Assembly (NCBI GenBank): GCA_028694915.1
Contig: JAQVJY010000016.1
Span: 1-32,611 of the forward strand
Length of the DNA: 32,611 nt
Reading direction: 5' to 3'
Origin: Paludibacteraceae bacterium
Lineage (GTDB): Bacteria > Bacteroidota > Bacteroidia > Bacteroidales > Paludibacteraceae
The translations under genes and the position numbers were made by a program. Positions 15,035-23,503 of this stretch are shown in pieces (position 1 is the stretch's first letter; each line of letters starts with the position of its first letter). The notes beneath the pieces were generated by a model. The model was not told where the DNA came from. It saw only the letters and a list, made by a program, of their open reading frames with translations, and searched no databases.

Positions 15035-16291
15035 ATGACATTTGAACAATTCCACCTCATTCCACAAATTCTAGAAGCCTTAAGTCAAGAAGGCTATGTA
15101 ACACCAACTCCTATTCAAGAAAAAGCTATACCGATAGTATTGGCTGGTCGTGATTTATTAGGCTGCGCTCAAACAGGAACAGGTAAAACAGCGGCTTTTT
15201 CTATTCCTATTATTCAGAATTTACAAGCAAAACCACGCACGCCCGGTCGTAGACCCATCAAAGCCTTGGTATTAACACCAACACGTGAATTAGCGATACA
15301 AATAGATCAAAGCTTCGAGTCGTACGGTCACTTAACACACCTGCGACACGCCGTTATTTTTGGCGGAGTTTCGCAACAACCACAAACCAATGCGTTGAAT
15401 CAAGGTATCGACGTATTAGTTGCTACACCTGGGCGACTACTCGACTTAATAAGCCAAAAACTGGTTGATTTACGCCAGTTAGACTATTTTGTATTGGACG
15501 AAGCCGATCGCATGTTGGATATGGGTTTTATTCATGATATTAAACGTATCTTACCCCTATTACCCAAACAACGCCAAACGCTTTTCTTCTCGGCCACTAT
15601 GCCACCTGAAATCGCGGAATTGGCAGATTCTATTTTACAAAATCCAGAAAAAGTAGCTATCACACCACCCTCATCAACTGTAGATATGATTGATCAATCA
15701 CTCTATTTCGTTGAGAAAAATGATAAAAAGCCTTTGTTGATTGAATTATTAAAAAATAAAGATATCACATCTGCCCTCGTCTTTTCACGTACTAAACATG
15801 GAGCAGACAAAATTGCACGTTTTTTGGTTCAAGCAGGAATCTCCGCAGATGCTATCCATGGCGAAAAATCACAAAATGCACGTCAACGAGCGCTAAACAA
15901 TTTCAAAGACCACAAAATAAAAGTACTTGTTGCAACGGATATCGCGGCACGCGGTATTGATATTGACGAACTCAGTCATGTATTCAATAATGACTTACCC
16001 GAAGTGCCAGAAACCTACGTCCATCGCATTGGCCGAACAGGGCGAGCCGGAAATAATGGTACAGCAATCTCTTTTTGTAGCTCAGACGAGATGCAACAAC
16101 TGAAAGATATTCAAAAATTAATTGGGAAACAGATTCCTGTTATAGAAAATCACAATTATGTATCAGACTTAGCCACCATTGCACAATACCAAGCAAAAGC
16201 CAAAGTAGCAGAAAAAGAAAAAGCGAAAAAGAAATGGACTGGCAATAAAGGCAATGGAGATTACTGGAGACGGCAGAAACGACAAAACTAA
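15035..16291 (+). CDS. rhlE: DEAD-box ATP-dependent RNA helicase (RhlE type)
   Basis: This enzyme unwinds RNA, typically in ribosome assembly or mRNA decay. The 418-aa protein has the full motif set: Q motif (PTPIQEKAIP), Walker A AQTGTGKT (45-52), PTRELAIQ, TPGR, DEAD box (155-158, DEAD), SAT, ARGIDI and HRIGRTGR (330-337). The short basic C-terminal tail (KAKKKWTGNKGN) is typical of RhlE-like proteins and probably helps RNA binding. It stands alone between its own promoter and a strong terminator. The exact subfamily name is less certain than the DEAD-box assignment. Confidence 0.93.
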   Translation: MTFEQFHLIPQILEALSQEGYVTPTPIQEKAIPIVLAGRDLLGCAQTGTGKTAAFSIPIIQNLQAKPRTPGRRPIKALVLTPTRELAIQIDQSFESYGHLTHLRHAVIFGGVSQQPQTNALNQGIDVLVATPGRLLDLISQKLVDLRQLDYFVLDEADRMLDMGFIHDIKRILPLLPKQRQTLFFSATMPPEIAELADSILQNPEKVAITPPSSTVDMIDQSLYFVEKNDKKPLLIELLKNKDITSALVFSRTKHGADKIARFLVQAGISADAIHGEKSQNARQRALNNFKDHKIKVLVATDIAARGIDIDELSHVFNNDLPEVPETYVHRIGRTGRAGNNGTAISFCSSDEMQQLKDIQKLIGKQIPVIENHNYVSDLATIAQYQAKAKVAEKEKAKKKWTGNKGNGDYWRRQKRQN

Positions 16292-16338
16292 CGACATAAA
16301 AAAAGAGCGAAAATTCGCTCTTTTTTTATGTCGTTAGT
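16287..16338. terminator. Perfect 25-bp inverted-repeat bidirectional terminator
   Basis: Arms 16287-16311 and 16314-16338 are exact reverse complements with a 2-base loop (AA). The core GAGCGAA/TTCGCTC is flanked by A7 and T7, so it ends transcription from both sides. The helicase stop codon (TAA, 16289-16291) lies inside the left arm. Confidence 0.95.
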
Positions 16339-16347
16339 CTATTAGAC

Positions 16348-18690
16348 TTATTTTGATTTAGTTACATAATTACCATAACCGTAACCATACAAATCGGTTT
16401 CAGGGACTCCATTCAAAACTAAAGACACGTTCTTCAATTTTTCTTCTGATACATAACCTGCCAAATTCTGCACATGTTCACGCGGCGTAATACCTTGACG
16501 AGTAACATATAAAACTGCATCGACCACATGATTTATAATAAAGGTATCTGACACCAAACCAATCGGAGCTGAGTCGATAATAACATAATCATATTCGGCA
16601 CGCAACACTTCAAATAATTCATCCAAACGACTATCGTTCAATAATTCGGCAGGATTAGGAGGAATAGTACCACCCACATAAACATCCAAATTTGCATTTT
16701 GAGGTGAAGGAACAACAATATCCGACACCTTCATCGATTTATCAGATAAAAAGTTCGTAACACCTGGAGCATTCTTAACATTCAAGTATTTAGCCAACAT
16801 TGGCTTACGAATATCCAAACCAACTAACGCTACTCGCTTATTAAGCATGGCTAATGACAAAGCCAAGTTAATGGAGAAGAAAGACTTACCTTCACCAGCA
16901 ATACTTGACGTAACCAACATCACCTTCTCGTTTGGATTTTTCAATACAAACTTCAAATTAGCCCTAATCGAACGGAACATTTCATCAATAACACCATGAT
17001 TTTGAGTAGAAACCACCACATAAGAAGTGCCTCTTACAAATGGGATATAACCAATAATCGGCAATTTCGTTAAATGTTTCAACTCGTGTTTATCTTGAAT
17101 ACGATTATTAAATGAAGCGTACACATACAAATAAGCAGCACCTAAAGCACCCCCCAATACAAATGCGATCAACAGTAAAAGCTTAAGTTTAGGCGCTACT
17201 GGCGTTTCGGCTGTATAAGCAGCATCAATAATTTTTGCAGATTCAGTGGTGGAAGCTAACGTCAATTGGGTTTCTTCACGTTTCTGAAGCAACGACATAT
17301 ATAGACCTTGTTTGATACGTTGTTGACGGGAAATAGCCACATATTCACGCTCCATAGTAGGAACATCACTGATTTGGTCGGTAAATTTTTTATTCTTCTC
17401 TTTCAAATCAGTTTTCGTAATTTCAATACTTTTTTTGACATTACGAATTGTTTGAAGAATATTTTGACGAAGCAACGCTATTTGATGTTGCGTTTGTTCT
17501 ACAATCGGATTTGTTTCATTCGTAGAGCGACCCATACGAAGGTATTTAAGCACCAATTCATTATAAGAAACAATCAAGTCCCCTAATGATTTGTCCTCAA
17601 TACCTGTATTATTTGGTATTAAATCATAATCCGTTGATTTTTTTAAATAGTTTTCGACAAACGACACTAAACTATATTGAATGTCAGCTTCAGCAATACG
17701 TTTTTCATACTCGCTAGAAGTTTCAAGAAACAACTGCGATTGTGTACTTATATTAGCAATATTATGCTCACGACGATAATTTTCGACATCAATTTCAGCT
17801 TCTTTCAATTCTGCCGAAATTAACACCAAACGATCAGTGATAAAATTAGCCATTTGCATAGAAGTCCTATTTTTGTCAGATAGAGCGTCTAAATTATACA
17901 AATCAATAATCTTATTAAGAATAGCTTCATTTTTAGCCGGACAACTTGATGTGTAAGATAAACTAACAGCATTTGATTTTTTGGAAGCTAACGCAACATT
18001 GATTAATTGCACATACGAGTCAATCTGAGATTTGCTACTCGACAACTTAAATTTCAATGCATAACTACCATCTTGTCCATCGCCAACTTGTATATTTTCA
18101 GGATGTTCTACAAATGAAAAAACACCCCAAGGAGTTTTCACTGGCTTAGCCAACGAAGTAACAGAGCATTTATAAGACTCTCTATCAATATATTTACGCT
18201 TGAACTTAAACGTGTATTTACCATCAGCATTCTTATCAACAACGATTTCCAAAGACCCACGAATAGTTGTTTCAAAATTAGGAGGATATACAACTGTCAA
18301 AGGCTCACCACCATACATCTCAATATAGCGCATTCCTTTTTTCTTAAACACAGCTGTACGAATTCCCAACTCGTCAATCATCTGTTTAACAAGTTTTTTT
18401 GAACGCAATATCTCCATTTCATCGTCAACCGCTTTGGTTGTACCCAAAAGATCCGAAGCCATAAAACCATCGAAATTCATCCCTTGAAGTGGATTCATGG
18501 GATCGTCCGTTTTTATGAGGATTGTAGCAGTTGTCGAATACTGTGGTGCCTTAGTCAAAAAATAAAAAGCAGCTACAGCAAAAGCAGCAACCATGGTTAT
18601 GACAAACACATACCACTTCCGTTTCAACAAACGTACAATAGCCACTATATCAATCTCGTTTTGATCTACACTTTTATTTTCCAATTCCAT
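16348..18690 (-). CDS. wzc: Wzc-like polysaccharide co-polymerase / tyrosine autokinase
   Basis: This 780-aa inner-membrane protein controls chain length and export of surface polysaccharide. The N-terminal Wzz domain has a membrane segment at about residues 29-49 (VFVITMVAAFAVAAFYFL). A long periplasmic coiled-coil region follows, and a second membrane segment lies near 505-525 (LLLLIAFVLGGALGAAYLYV). The C-terminal BY-kinase has Walker A SSIAGEGKS (595-603), Walker A' VGLDIRKP (Asp626) and Walker B VIIDSAP. The tail YGYGYGNY is the likely autophosphorylation cluster and is short compared with E. coli Wzc. It lies 3 bases after the Wza-like gene, the classic pair. It ends at the shared bidirectional terminator. 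Confidence 0.94.
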   Translation of the reverse strand: MELENKSVDQNEIDIVAIVRLLKRKWYVFVITMVAAFAVAAFYFLTKAPQYSTTATILIKTDDPMNPLQGMNFDGFMASDLLGTTKAVDDEMEILRSKKLVKQMIDELGIRTAVFKKKGMRYIEMYGGEPLTVVYPPNFETTIRGSLEIVVDKNADGKYTFKFKRKYIDRESYKCSVTSLAKPVKTPWGVFSFVEHPENIQVGDGQDGSYALKFKLSSSKSQIDSYVQLINVALASKKSNAVSLSYTSSCPAKNEAILNKIIDLYNLDALSDKNRTSMQMANFITDRLVLISAELKEAEIDVENYRREHNIANISTQSQLFLETSSEYEKRIAEADIQYSLVSFVENYLKKSTDYDLIPNNTGIEDKSLGDLIVSYNELVLKYLRMGRSTNETNPIVEQTQHQIALLRQNILQTIRNVKKSIEITKTDLKEKNKKFTDQISDVPTMEREYVAISRQQRIKQGLYMSLLQKREETQLTLASTTESAKIIDAAYTAETPVAPKLKLLLLIAFVLGGALGAAYLYVYASFNNRIQDKHELKHLTKLPIIGYIPFVRGTSYVVVSTQNHGVIDEMFRSIRANLKFVLKNPNEKVMLVTSSIAGEGKSFFSINLALSLAMLNKRVALVGLDIRKPMLAKYLNVKNAPGVTNFLSDKSMKVSDIVVPSPQNANLDVYVGGTIPPNPAELLNDSRLDELFEVLRAEYDYVIIDSAPIGLVSDTFIINHVVDAVLYVTRQGITPREHVQNLAGYVSEEKLKNVSLVLNGVPETDLYGYGYGNYVTKSK

Positions 18691-18693
18691 AAG

Positions 18694-19488
18694 TTATTTA
18701 CTATTTACTAATGCAACAATAACTGTAACCATTGATGCTAAGGTTGAAACGGCACCCAAATACAACGAAACGTTCACAGAGGCAGCTGCACTCAAACGTG
18801 TTTTATTAGGCTCTATGTATATCACATCATTTTGTTGCAAATAATAATAAGGTGACGACAATAAATCAGTTGAATTTAAATTGATTCGCACAAAGGCTTT
18901 CGATCCACCAGAGTTTTCACGAATTAATAATACGTTATCGCGACGACCAAAAACGGTCATATCACCAGCCAAACCCAAAGCCTCCATCATAGTAATACGT
19001 TCATTACTGATCGTGTAAGACCCCGGACGCGCCACTTCACCAAGAACCGTTACTTTATAATTCATGAACTGCATGGTCACAATCGGGTCCTTTAGATAAA
19101 CGTCTAGCATACTTTTCAAATGTGCAATGGCTTCCGATTTTTTCAAACCACCCACTTTGACTTTTCCTAATACGGGGAAATTAATGTAACCATTAAGATC
19201 AACCAAATAGGGTTGAAAAGTTGGCGTTTGATAGAGTTTGTCGGAATTAGGCGAGATGTAGGCTACTACTGGTAAATTAAATGGTGCCACAGCTTCGGGA
19301 TCAATTCCTGAAACTGTAATAGACAACATATCATCAGGACAAATCTGCGCTTCATGCTGCGACACACCAGCAATAGAATCAGTTGATTCTAAACCTTTAA
19401 AGTAAGGGATTTTTTTATTCATGCCACACGAACCCAACAAAAAAGGGATAGCAAGCAATAAATAAAGAGCTGTTTTTTTATTTATCAT
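18694..19488 (-). CDS. wza: Wza-like polysaccharide export lipoprotein
   Basis: This outer-membrane lipoprotein forms the exit channel for exported polysaccharide. A signal peptide with lipobox LGSC (Cys near residue 21) is followed by a Poly_export domain (PDDMLSITVSG onward) and one SLBB-type domain (KVTVLGEVARPGSYTI onward). A hydrophobic C-terminal segment (SLYLGAVSTLASMVTVIVALV) may insert in the membrane. At 264 aa it is shorter than E. coli Wza (one SLBB domain rather than two), as is usual in Bacteroidota. I chose ATG at 19488; an in-frame GTG at 19494 would add two residues and directly abut the rfbB stop. It is the middle gene of rfbB-wza-wzc. Confidence 0.91.
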   Translation of the reverse strand: MINKKTALYLLLAIPFLLGSCGMNKKIPYFKGLESTDSIAGVSQHEAQICPDDMLSITVSGIDPEAVAPFNLPVVAYISPNSDKLYQTPTFQPYLVDLNGYINFPVLGKVKVGGLKKSEAIAHLKSMLDVYLKDPIVTMQFMNYKVTVLGEVARPGSYTISNERITMMEALGLAGDMTVFGRRDNVLLIRENSGGSKAFVRINLNSTDLLSSPYYYLQQNDVIYIEPNKTRLSAAASVNVSLYLGAVSTLASMVTVIVALVNSK

Positions 19489-19494
19489 ATTCAC

Positions 19495-20553
19495 TTAACG
19501 ATTTGTATATTGTTTTTCGTAGTATTGTTGATAGGCGCCACTTGTAATGCGATCGACCCATGCCTCATTTGCCAAGTACCAATCTACGGTTTTCTCAAGG
19601 CCCTCTTCAAATTGCAAAGATGGTTTCCAACCTAATTCACGTTGTAATTTTGAAGAATCGATAGCATAACGCAAATCATGCCCAGCACGGTCGGTTACGT
19701 AAGTAATCAGTTTAGCAGACTCTCCTTCTGCGCGTCCTAATTTACGATCCATAATAGAACACAATAAACGAATCAAATCGATATTAGTCCATTCATTATT
19801 ACCACCAATATTATAAGTATCACCATCTTTACCTGTGTGAAAAATAACATCAATAGCACGTGCATGATCATCTACAAATAACCAGTCGCGAATATTTTCA
19901 CCTTTACCATAAATAGGTATAGGGCGATTATGTTTAATATTATTAATGGCAAGGGGAATTAATTTTTCAGGAAAATGGTGTGAACCATAGTTATTCGAGC
20001 AGTTTGATATTACCACTGGCATACCATACGTATCGTGATACGCTCTCACAAAATGATCGGACGAAGATTTACTAGCTGAATAAGGAGAATGAGGATCATA
20101 TTTTGTTGTTTCAACAAAGAAAGTTCCATCTTTTTCCAAAGCGCCATACACTTCATCAGTCGAAATATGATAAAAACGCTTTCCTTCCATTTGCCCTTTC
20201 CACAATTCTTTAGCTACATGCAATAAGTTGCAAGTTCCCATCACATTGGTACGAATGAAAGCAAATGGATCTGTTATAGAACGGTCAACATGCGATTCCG
20301 CTGCCAAATGGATAACACCATCGGGTTTGTATTGAGAAAATACGGCAGAAATGGCTTCATAGTCGGTAATATCAGCTTTCACAAATGTGTAGTTTGGGCA
20401 GTTTGCCACATCGGTCAAATTCTCTAAATTGCCAGCATAGGTCAGCGCATCTAAATTAACAATTTGATATTCAGGGTATTTGTTAACAAATAAACGTACG
20501 ACGTGTGAGCCAATAAAGCCCGCACCACCAGTAATAATGATTGTTTTTTTCAT
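19495..20553 (-). CDS. rfbB: dTDP-glucose 4,6-dehydratase
   Basis: This enzyme converts dTDP-glucose to dTDP-4-keto-6-deoxyglucose, the branch point to rhamnose, fucosamine-type and other 6-deoxy sugars. The 352-aa short-chain dehydrogenase fold has the NAD-binding GGAGFIGSH motif (near residues 9-17), the STDEVYG motif and the catalytic Y158xxxK162 (YSASK). Substrate-pocket residues such as NCSNNYG are also present. The usual partners rfbA, rfbC and rfbD are not in this window. It leads the minus-strand unit rfbB-wza-wzc, with no gap before wza. The enzyme identity is very secure, and the final sugar is unknown. Confidence 0.96.
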   Translation of the reverse strand: MKKTIIITGGAGFIGSHVVRLFVNKYPEYQIVNLDALTYAGNLENLTDVANCPNYTFVKADITDYEAISAVFSQYKPDGVIHLAAESHVDRSITDPFAFIRTNVMGTCNLLHVAKELWKGQMEGKRFYHISTDEVYGALEKDGTFFVETTKYDPHSPYSASKSSSDHFVRAYHDTYGMPVVISNCSNNYGSHHFPEKLIPLAINNIKHNRPIPIYGKGENIRDWLFVDDHARAIDVIFHTGKDGDTYNIGGNNEWTNIDLIRLLCSIMDRKLGRAEGESAKLITYVTDRAGHDLRYAIDSSKLQRELGWKPSLQFEEGLEKTVDWYLANEAWVDRITSGAYQQYYEKQYTNR

Positions 20554-20584
20554 GACAAAATTAAGAATTAAACATACAAGGTCG

Positions 20585-20592
20585 CAAAAGTA
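20585..20592 (-). promoter_or_regulatory. Probable promoter -7 element of rfbB-wza-wzc
   Basis: On the minus strand TACTTTTG fits TAnnTTTG 32 bases before the rfbB ATG. The -33 position holds only a T run, so the promoter would be weak or need an activator. Confidence 0.55.
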
Positions 20593-20617
20593 ATACTTTT
20601 TGCTGGTATTAAAAAAT

Positions 20618-20774
20618 TTTTTTTAGTCCTAAAACTAATGAGGTACTGCACTCTAAAAGAGTCAGAACTATATTTCAACGTAAAAGTTGCTTTCATATTG
20701 TAAGTAAGATAAGAAAATAACATAAAACAGAAGTTAAAAAAATAATCCACGAGCTACTTGTAGGACTAAAAAAA
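20618..20774. repeat. 14-bp inverted repeat flanking the rfbB-rpsP spacer
   Basis: TTTTTTTAGTCCTA (20618-20631) recurs as its reverse complement TAGGACTAAAAAAA at 20761-20774; allowing one mismatch the arms are 17 bp. The left arm is also part of a small palindrome, TTTTAG-TC-CTAAAA (20621-20634). A further hairpin ACTCT/AGAGT lies at 20648-20660. The rest of the spacer (20661-20757) shows nothing else. Confidence 0.6.
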
Positions 20775-20788
20775 TAAGAGTACCTTTG
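20758..20788 (+). promoter_or_regulatory. Promoter of rpsP
   Basis: TTG (20758-20760), a 20-base spacer and TACCTTTG (20781-20788) are a near-perfect match. The right arm of the inverted repeat lies in the spacer. A GCTTTT/AAAAGC hairpin (20794-20810) sits at the predicted 5' end of the mRNA. Confidence 0.85.
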
Positions 20789-20845
20789 CAACCGCTTTTC
20801 GAGTAAAAGCATGTTTAGGTATTAATTTAATAAAAAACAAAACAA

Positions 20846-21388
20846 ATGGCAACTAAAATTAGATTGCAAAGACACGGTCGCAAAGGGTACGCCTATTACC
20901 ACATCGTAATTGCTGACAGCCGTGCACCACGTGATGGTAAATTTATCGAACGTATCGGTTCGTACAACCCAAACACAAACCCTGCTACAGTTGATTTGAA
21001 ATTCGACCGTGCATTGTATTGGGTAGAAACAGGTGCTCAACCAACTGACACTGTAAACACAATCCTTTCAAACGAAGGCGTATTGTTAAAAAAACACCTC
21101 CTTGGTGGTGTTCGCAAAGGTGCATTTGATGCAGCAACAGCTGAAAAGAAATTTGAAGCTTGGAAAGCTGACAAAGAAAAAAACAAAGAAGGTATTAAAG
21201 TTAATGCCGTAAATGCAAAAGCAGCAGAAGCAAAAAAACGCTTAGACGCAGAAAAAGAAGCTAACAAGGCGAAAGTGGCTGAATTAGCAAAGAAAAAAGC
21301 TGAAACTCTAGAAGCAGAAGTAGCTGCAGCCGCAGAAGAAGTGGCTACCCCAGAGGTAGAAGCTACCGAAGCTCCAGTTGCAGAATAA
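20846..21388 (+). CDS. rpsP: 30S ribosomal protein S16 with long charged tail
   Basis: This is a small-subunit assembly protein. The first 85 or so residues ([46 protein letters not shown]) are a normal S16. The remaining 95 or so are rich in Ala, Glu and Lys ([16 protein letters not shown], ending in a Glu/Ala-rich stretch) and are probably helical. That makes 180 aa against about 80-90 in E. coli. Such extended S16 proteins are common in Bacteroidota. It stands alone between its own promoter and terminator and divides the two halves of the polysaccharide region; no functional link to glycan synthesis is implied. Confidence 0.97.
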   Translation: MATKIRLQRHGRKGYAYYHIVIADSRAPRDGKFIERIGSYNPNTNPATVDLKFDRALYWVETGAQPTDTVNTILSNEGVLLKKHLLGGVRKGAFDAATAEKKFEAWKADKEKNKEGIKVNAVNAKAAEAKKRLDAEKEANKAKVAELAKKKAETLEAEVAAAAEEVATPEVEATEAPVAE

Positions 21389-21406
21389 TACGCTTATGTA
21401 AAAGAC

Positions 21407-21437
21407 AAAAAGCCTGAAAGCAATTTCAGGCTTTTTT
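21407..21437 (+). terminator. Intrinsic terminator after rpsP
   Basis: The stem AAAAAGCCTGAAA (21407-21419) and TTTCAGGCTTTTT has a 4-base loop and a T run. Confidence 0.93.
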
Positions 21438-21439
21438 AT

Positions 21440-21471
21440 TTTGGCGACTTCGTATATTTGTCCTACCTTTG
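21440..21471 (+). promoter_or_regulatory. Promoter of the glycosyltransferase operon
   Basis: TTTG (21440-21443), a 20-base spacer and TACCTTTG (21464-21471) lie 44 bases before the first ATG. A second box, TATATTTG (21453-21460), overlaps the spacer and may be an alternative start. Confidence 0.85.
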
Positions 21472-21515
21472 TACACCTTACAGCATTTAACTAATACCAC
21501 GAACCAAAAAATAGC

Positions 21516-22697
21516 ATGATTTATCTAAGTATATTGTGTATATGCCTATTAGCTATCAGCTACATTTGCTCCAACGAAAACATTTTCTCTCCTGGAGTTT
21601 TAACCAATAGTATTTGGCTCGTCTGTATTGGTTTATGGTATATTTTACCACATCATCTTCCTCCATTATCTTCGAACTTCATATTCGCAATAAGCCTTTG
21701 GATTAGTTTACTCACCGTTACCGCACTTCTACTACAAGCGGTAACAATACCATCGTCCATCAAAGACATTAAGCCAAGCATACTAATAAAGGATATTTAT
21801 TTTTGGCTTTCAATTGCAACTATACCCTTACTAATTTCTTTTGTTTATAATGCTATCACACATGGTTCATCTGGAAACTGGATGTATGATTTAAGAATGG
21901 CTGCCATCGGTGAAAATGGAGAAGAAGAAGTCTATACTCCTTTTTATTCTTTATTATGGATTGCAACTTATTTGCTTTATCTTTATAACACCAATAGAAA
22001 CAATTGGTTACGCACTATGATTTTAGGGCTGATGGTTTTTAGCTTTAGCTTTGCCTGTATGTCAAAGATTATGATACTGAACTTTGTTGTCATGACCTTA
22101 TTTATTCTTTACATAAAAAAAATTGTTACCACAAAACACATTGTAATTATTCTATGTGTTCTATTTTTTGGACTTATCACCTTACAAGGTTTACGACATG
22201 CCATAAAGATGGATGAAACTGGCGTGGAAAATACGTTAATCACTTATTTTTTAAGTAGTATGAGCGCTTTTGACACTTTAGACCCAAACTCTTCTGCGCA
22301 TTATGCTGAAAATTCATTTCGTTTAGTATATGCAATAAAGTATAAGCTAGGAGTATCAACAATAGAACCTGTAGAAACCCTTTTACCTTGGATTTCTAAG
22401 CCTATACCTACAAACACTTATACAACACTATATCCATTTTACAAAGACTTTGGAGTATGGGGTATTGGCATTTTTGCAATAATCGCTGGCATCATATATG
22501 GCTCTATTTTCAAGCAAGTATTAAAGAAAAATCATTTTTTTATTCTCCTATGGGCATACCTTAGCATGATAGTTATAACACAATATGTTGCCGATGCACT
22601 GTTTACCAATTTAGCTGGGCATATCAAAATGGTGATTTTGTTATATATTCCCTTTTTCGCCAGCAAATACCATTTATTTGAAAAAAATAAACAATGA
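21516..22697 (+). CDS. Wzy-like polysaccharide repeat-unit polymerase
   Basis: This 393-aa protein has about ten hydrophobic membrane-spanning segments spread over the whole length, with a large loop between about residues 235 and 310 (from MDETGVENTLITYF to YKDFGVWGIG). That layout, and a position at the head of a glycosyltransferase operon, fit a Wzy-type polymerase, which joins lipid-linked repeat units on the periplasmic side of the inner membrane. Sequence conservation in this family is very low, so the call rests on topology, length and context. An O-antigen ligase is the main alternative. Its stop overlaps the next start by 4 bases (ATGA). Confidence 0.78.
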   Translation: MIYLSILCICLLAISYICSNENIFSPGVLTNSIWLVCIGLWYILPHHLPPLSSNFIFAISLWISLLTVTALLLQAVTIPSSIKDIKPSILIKDIYFWLSIATIPLLISFVYNAITHGSSGNWMYDLRMAAIGENGEEEVYTPFYSLLWIATYLLYLYNTNRNNWLRTMILGLMVFSFSFACMSKIMILNFVVMTLFILYIKKIVTTKHIVIILCVLFFGLITLQGLRHAIKMDETGVENTLITYFLSSMSAFDTLDPNSSAHYAENSFRLVYAIKYKLGVSTIEPVETLLPWISKPIPTNTYTTLYPFYKDFGVWGIGIFAIIAGIIYGSIFKQVLKKNHFFILLWAYLSMIVITQYVADALFTNLAGHIKMVILLYIPFFASKYHLFEKNKQ

Positions 22698-23503
22698 ATA
22701 ATTCGGTACTATTTATATTAGTTTTATATAAAACCAAATTAAAAGAGAGCATTACTTTCGCCTCCTTAAATAAGTTACTGCACAATGATATCTTGCAGAA
22801 ACAGTTATTTATATATAATAATTCTCCCGAAATACCAATTACAAGTGAGTGTGGTATCATACAAACAGGATCAAAAAATGAAATGCTGGTTGGAGCTTAT
22901 AATGCAGGGCTACAATATGCTCAAGACAACCATTTTCAATGGATAATTTTACTCGATCAGGATACAGAAATAACTGCGGCATACATCGATGCGGTAAACG
23001 CATTTATCAACGACCCTAAAAATGCGATAGCAGCTGTACCAACCATCCAAAATAACAATCGCATTTTATCGCCATTTTGGTATAATCCAAACAAAGGTCC
23101 ATTTGCCAACAAATCTCATCAGCCCAGGCACAACGAGTGCCTAACAGCATTTAATTCTGGAGTAATTTTACAAGTTGAATTTCTCTTGAACATAGGAGGG
23201 TTTAACACCCAATACCCATTAGATTACTTGGATTATTGGTATTTTCATGAAATATATCTTTTGAAACAAGAAGTTACAATTCTTGGAACAACACTAACAC
23301 ACTCCCTATCTGTGTTGAATTATCGTGACTATATGACCAAAGCGCGTTATAAATCACTCCTAGCAGGGGAAAAACGATTCGCAACACAATTAGGAAAGCA
23401 AGCGCTTTGCTATTATAAATTTCGACTACTTGGTCGATGTGTGAAATTATGTATAAAGATGCCACAATATATTGGCATCACTTTACGTTCAATTCTAGAA
23501 TGA
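22694..23503 (+). CDS. Family 2 glycosyltransferase (rhamnosyltransferase-like)
   Basis: This 269-aa GT-A fold enzyme transfers a sugar from a nucleotide sugar to a growing lipid-linked oligosaccharide. The N-terminal VLFILVLYKTK is followed by the NDP-sugar motif LLDQDTE (Asp88 and Asp90) and the acceptor-side NSGVILQVEFLLNIGGF. These resemble rhamnosyltransferase-type GT2 proteins, but the sugar is not predictable from sequence. It overlaps its neighbours by 4 bases on each side (ATGA), so translation is probably coupled through wzy and the next transferase. Confidence 0.9.
   Translation: MNNSVLFILVLYKTKLKESITFASLNKLLHNDILQKQLFIYNNSPEIPITSECGIIQTGSKNEMLVGAYNAGLQYAQDNHFQWIILLDQDTEITAAYIDAVNAFINDPKNAIAAVPTIQNNNRILSPFWYNPNKGPFANKSHQPRHNECLTAFNSGVILQVEFLLNIGGFNTQYPLDYLDYWYFHEIYLLKQEVTILGTTLTHSLSVLNYRDYMTKARYKSLLAGEKRFATQLGKQALCYYKFRLLGRCVKLCIKMPQYIGITLRSILE

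Noticed and set aside
20568..20750. 60-aa open frame on the minus strand before rfbB
   Set aside because: It covers the rfbB promoter box and the inverted repeat, has no recognisable pattern and no start signal.
23437..23499. Upstream start for the third glycan-operon gene
   Set aside because: The extra 21 residues do not look like a glycosyltransferase start and lie inside the previous gene; ATG 23500 forms an ATGA overlap.
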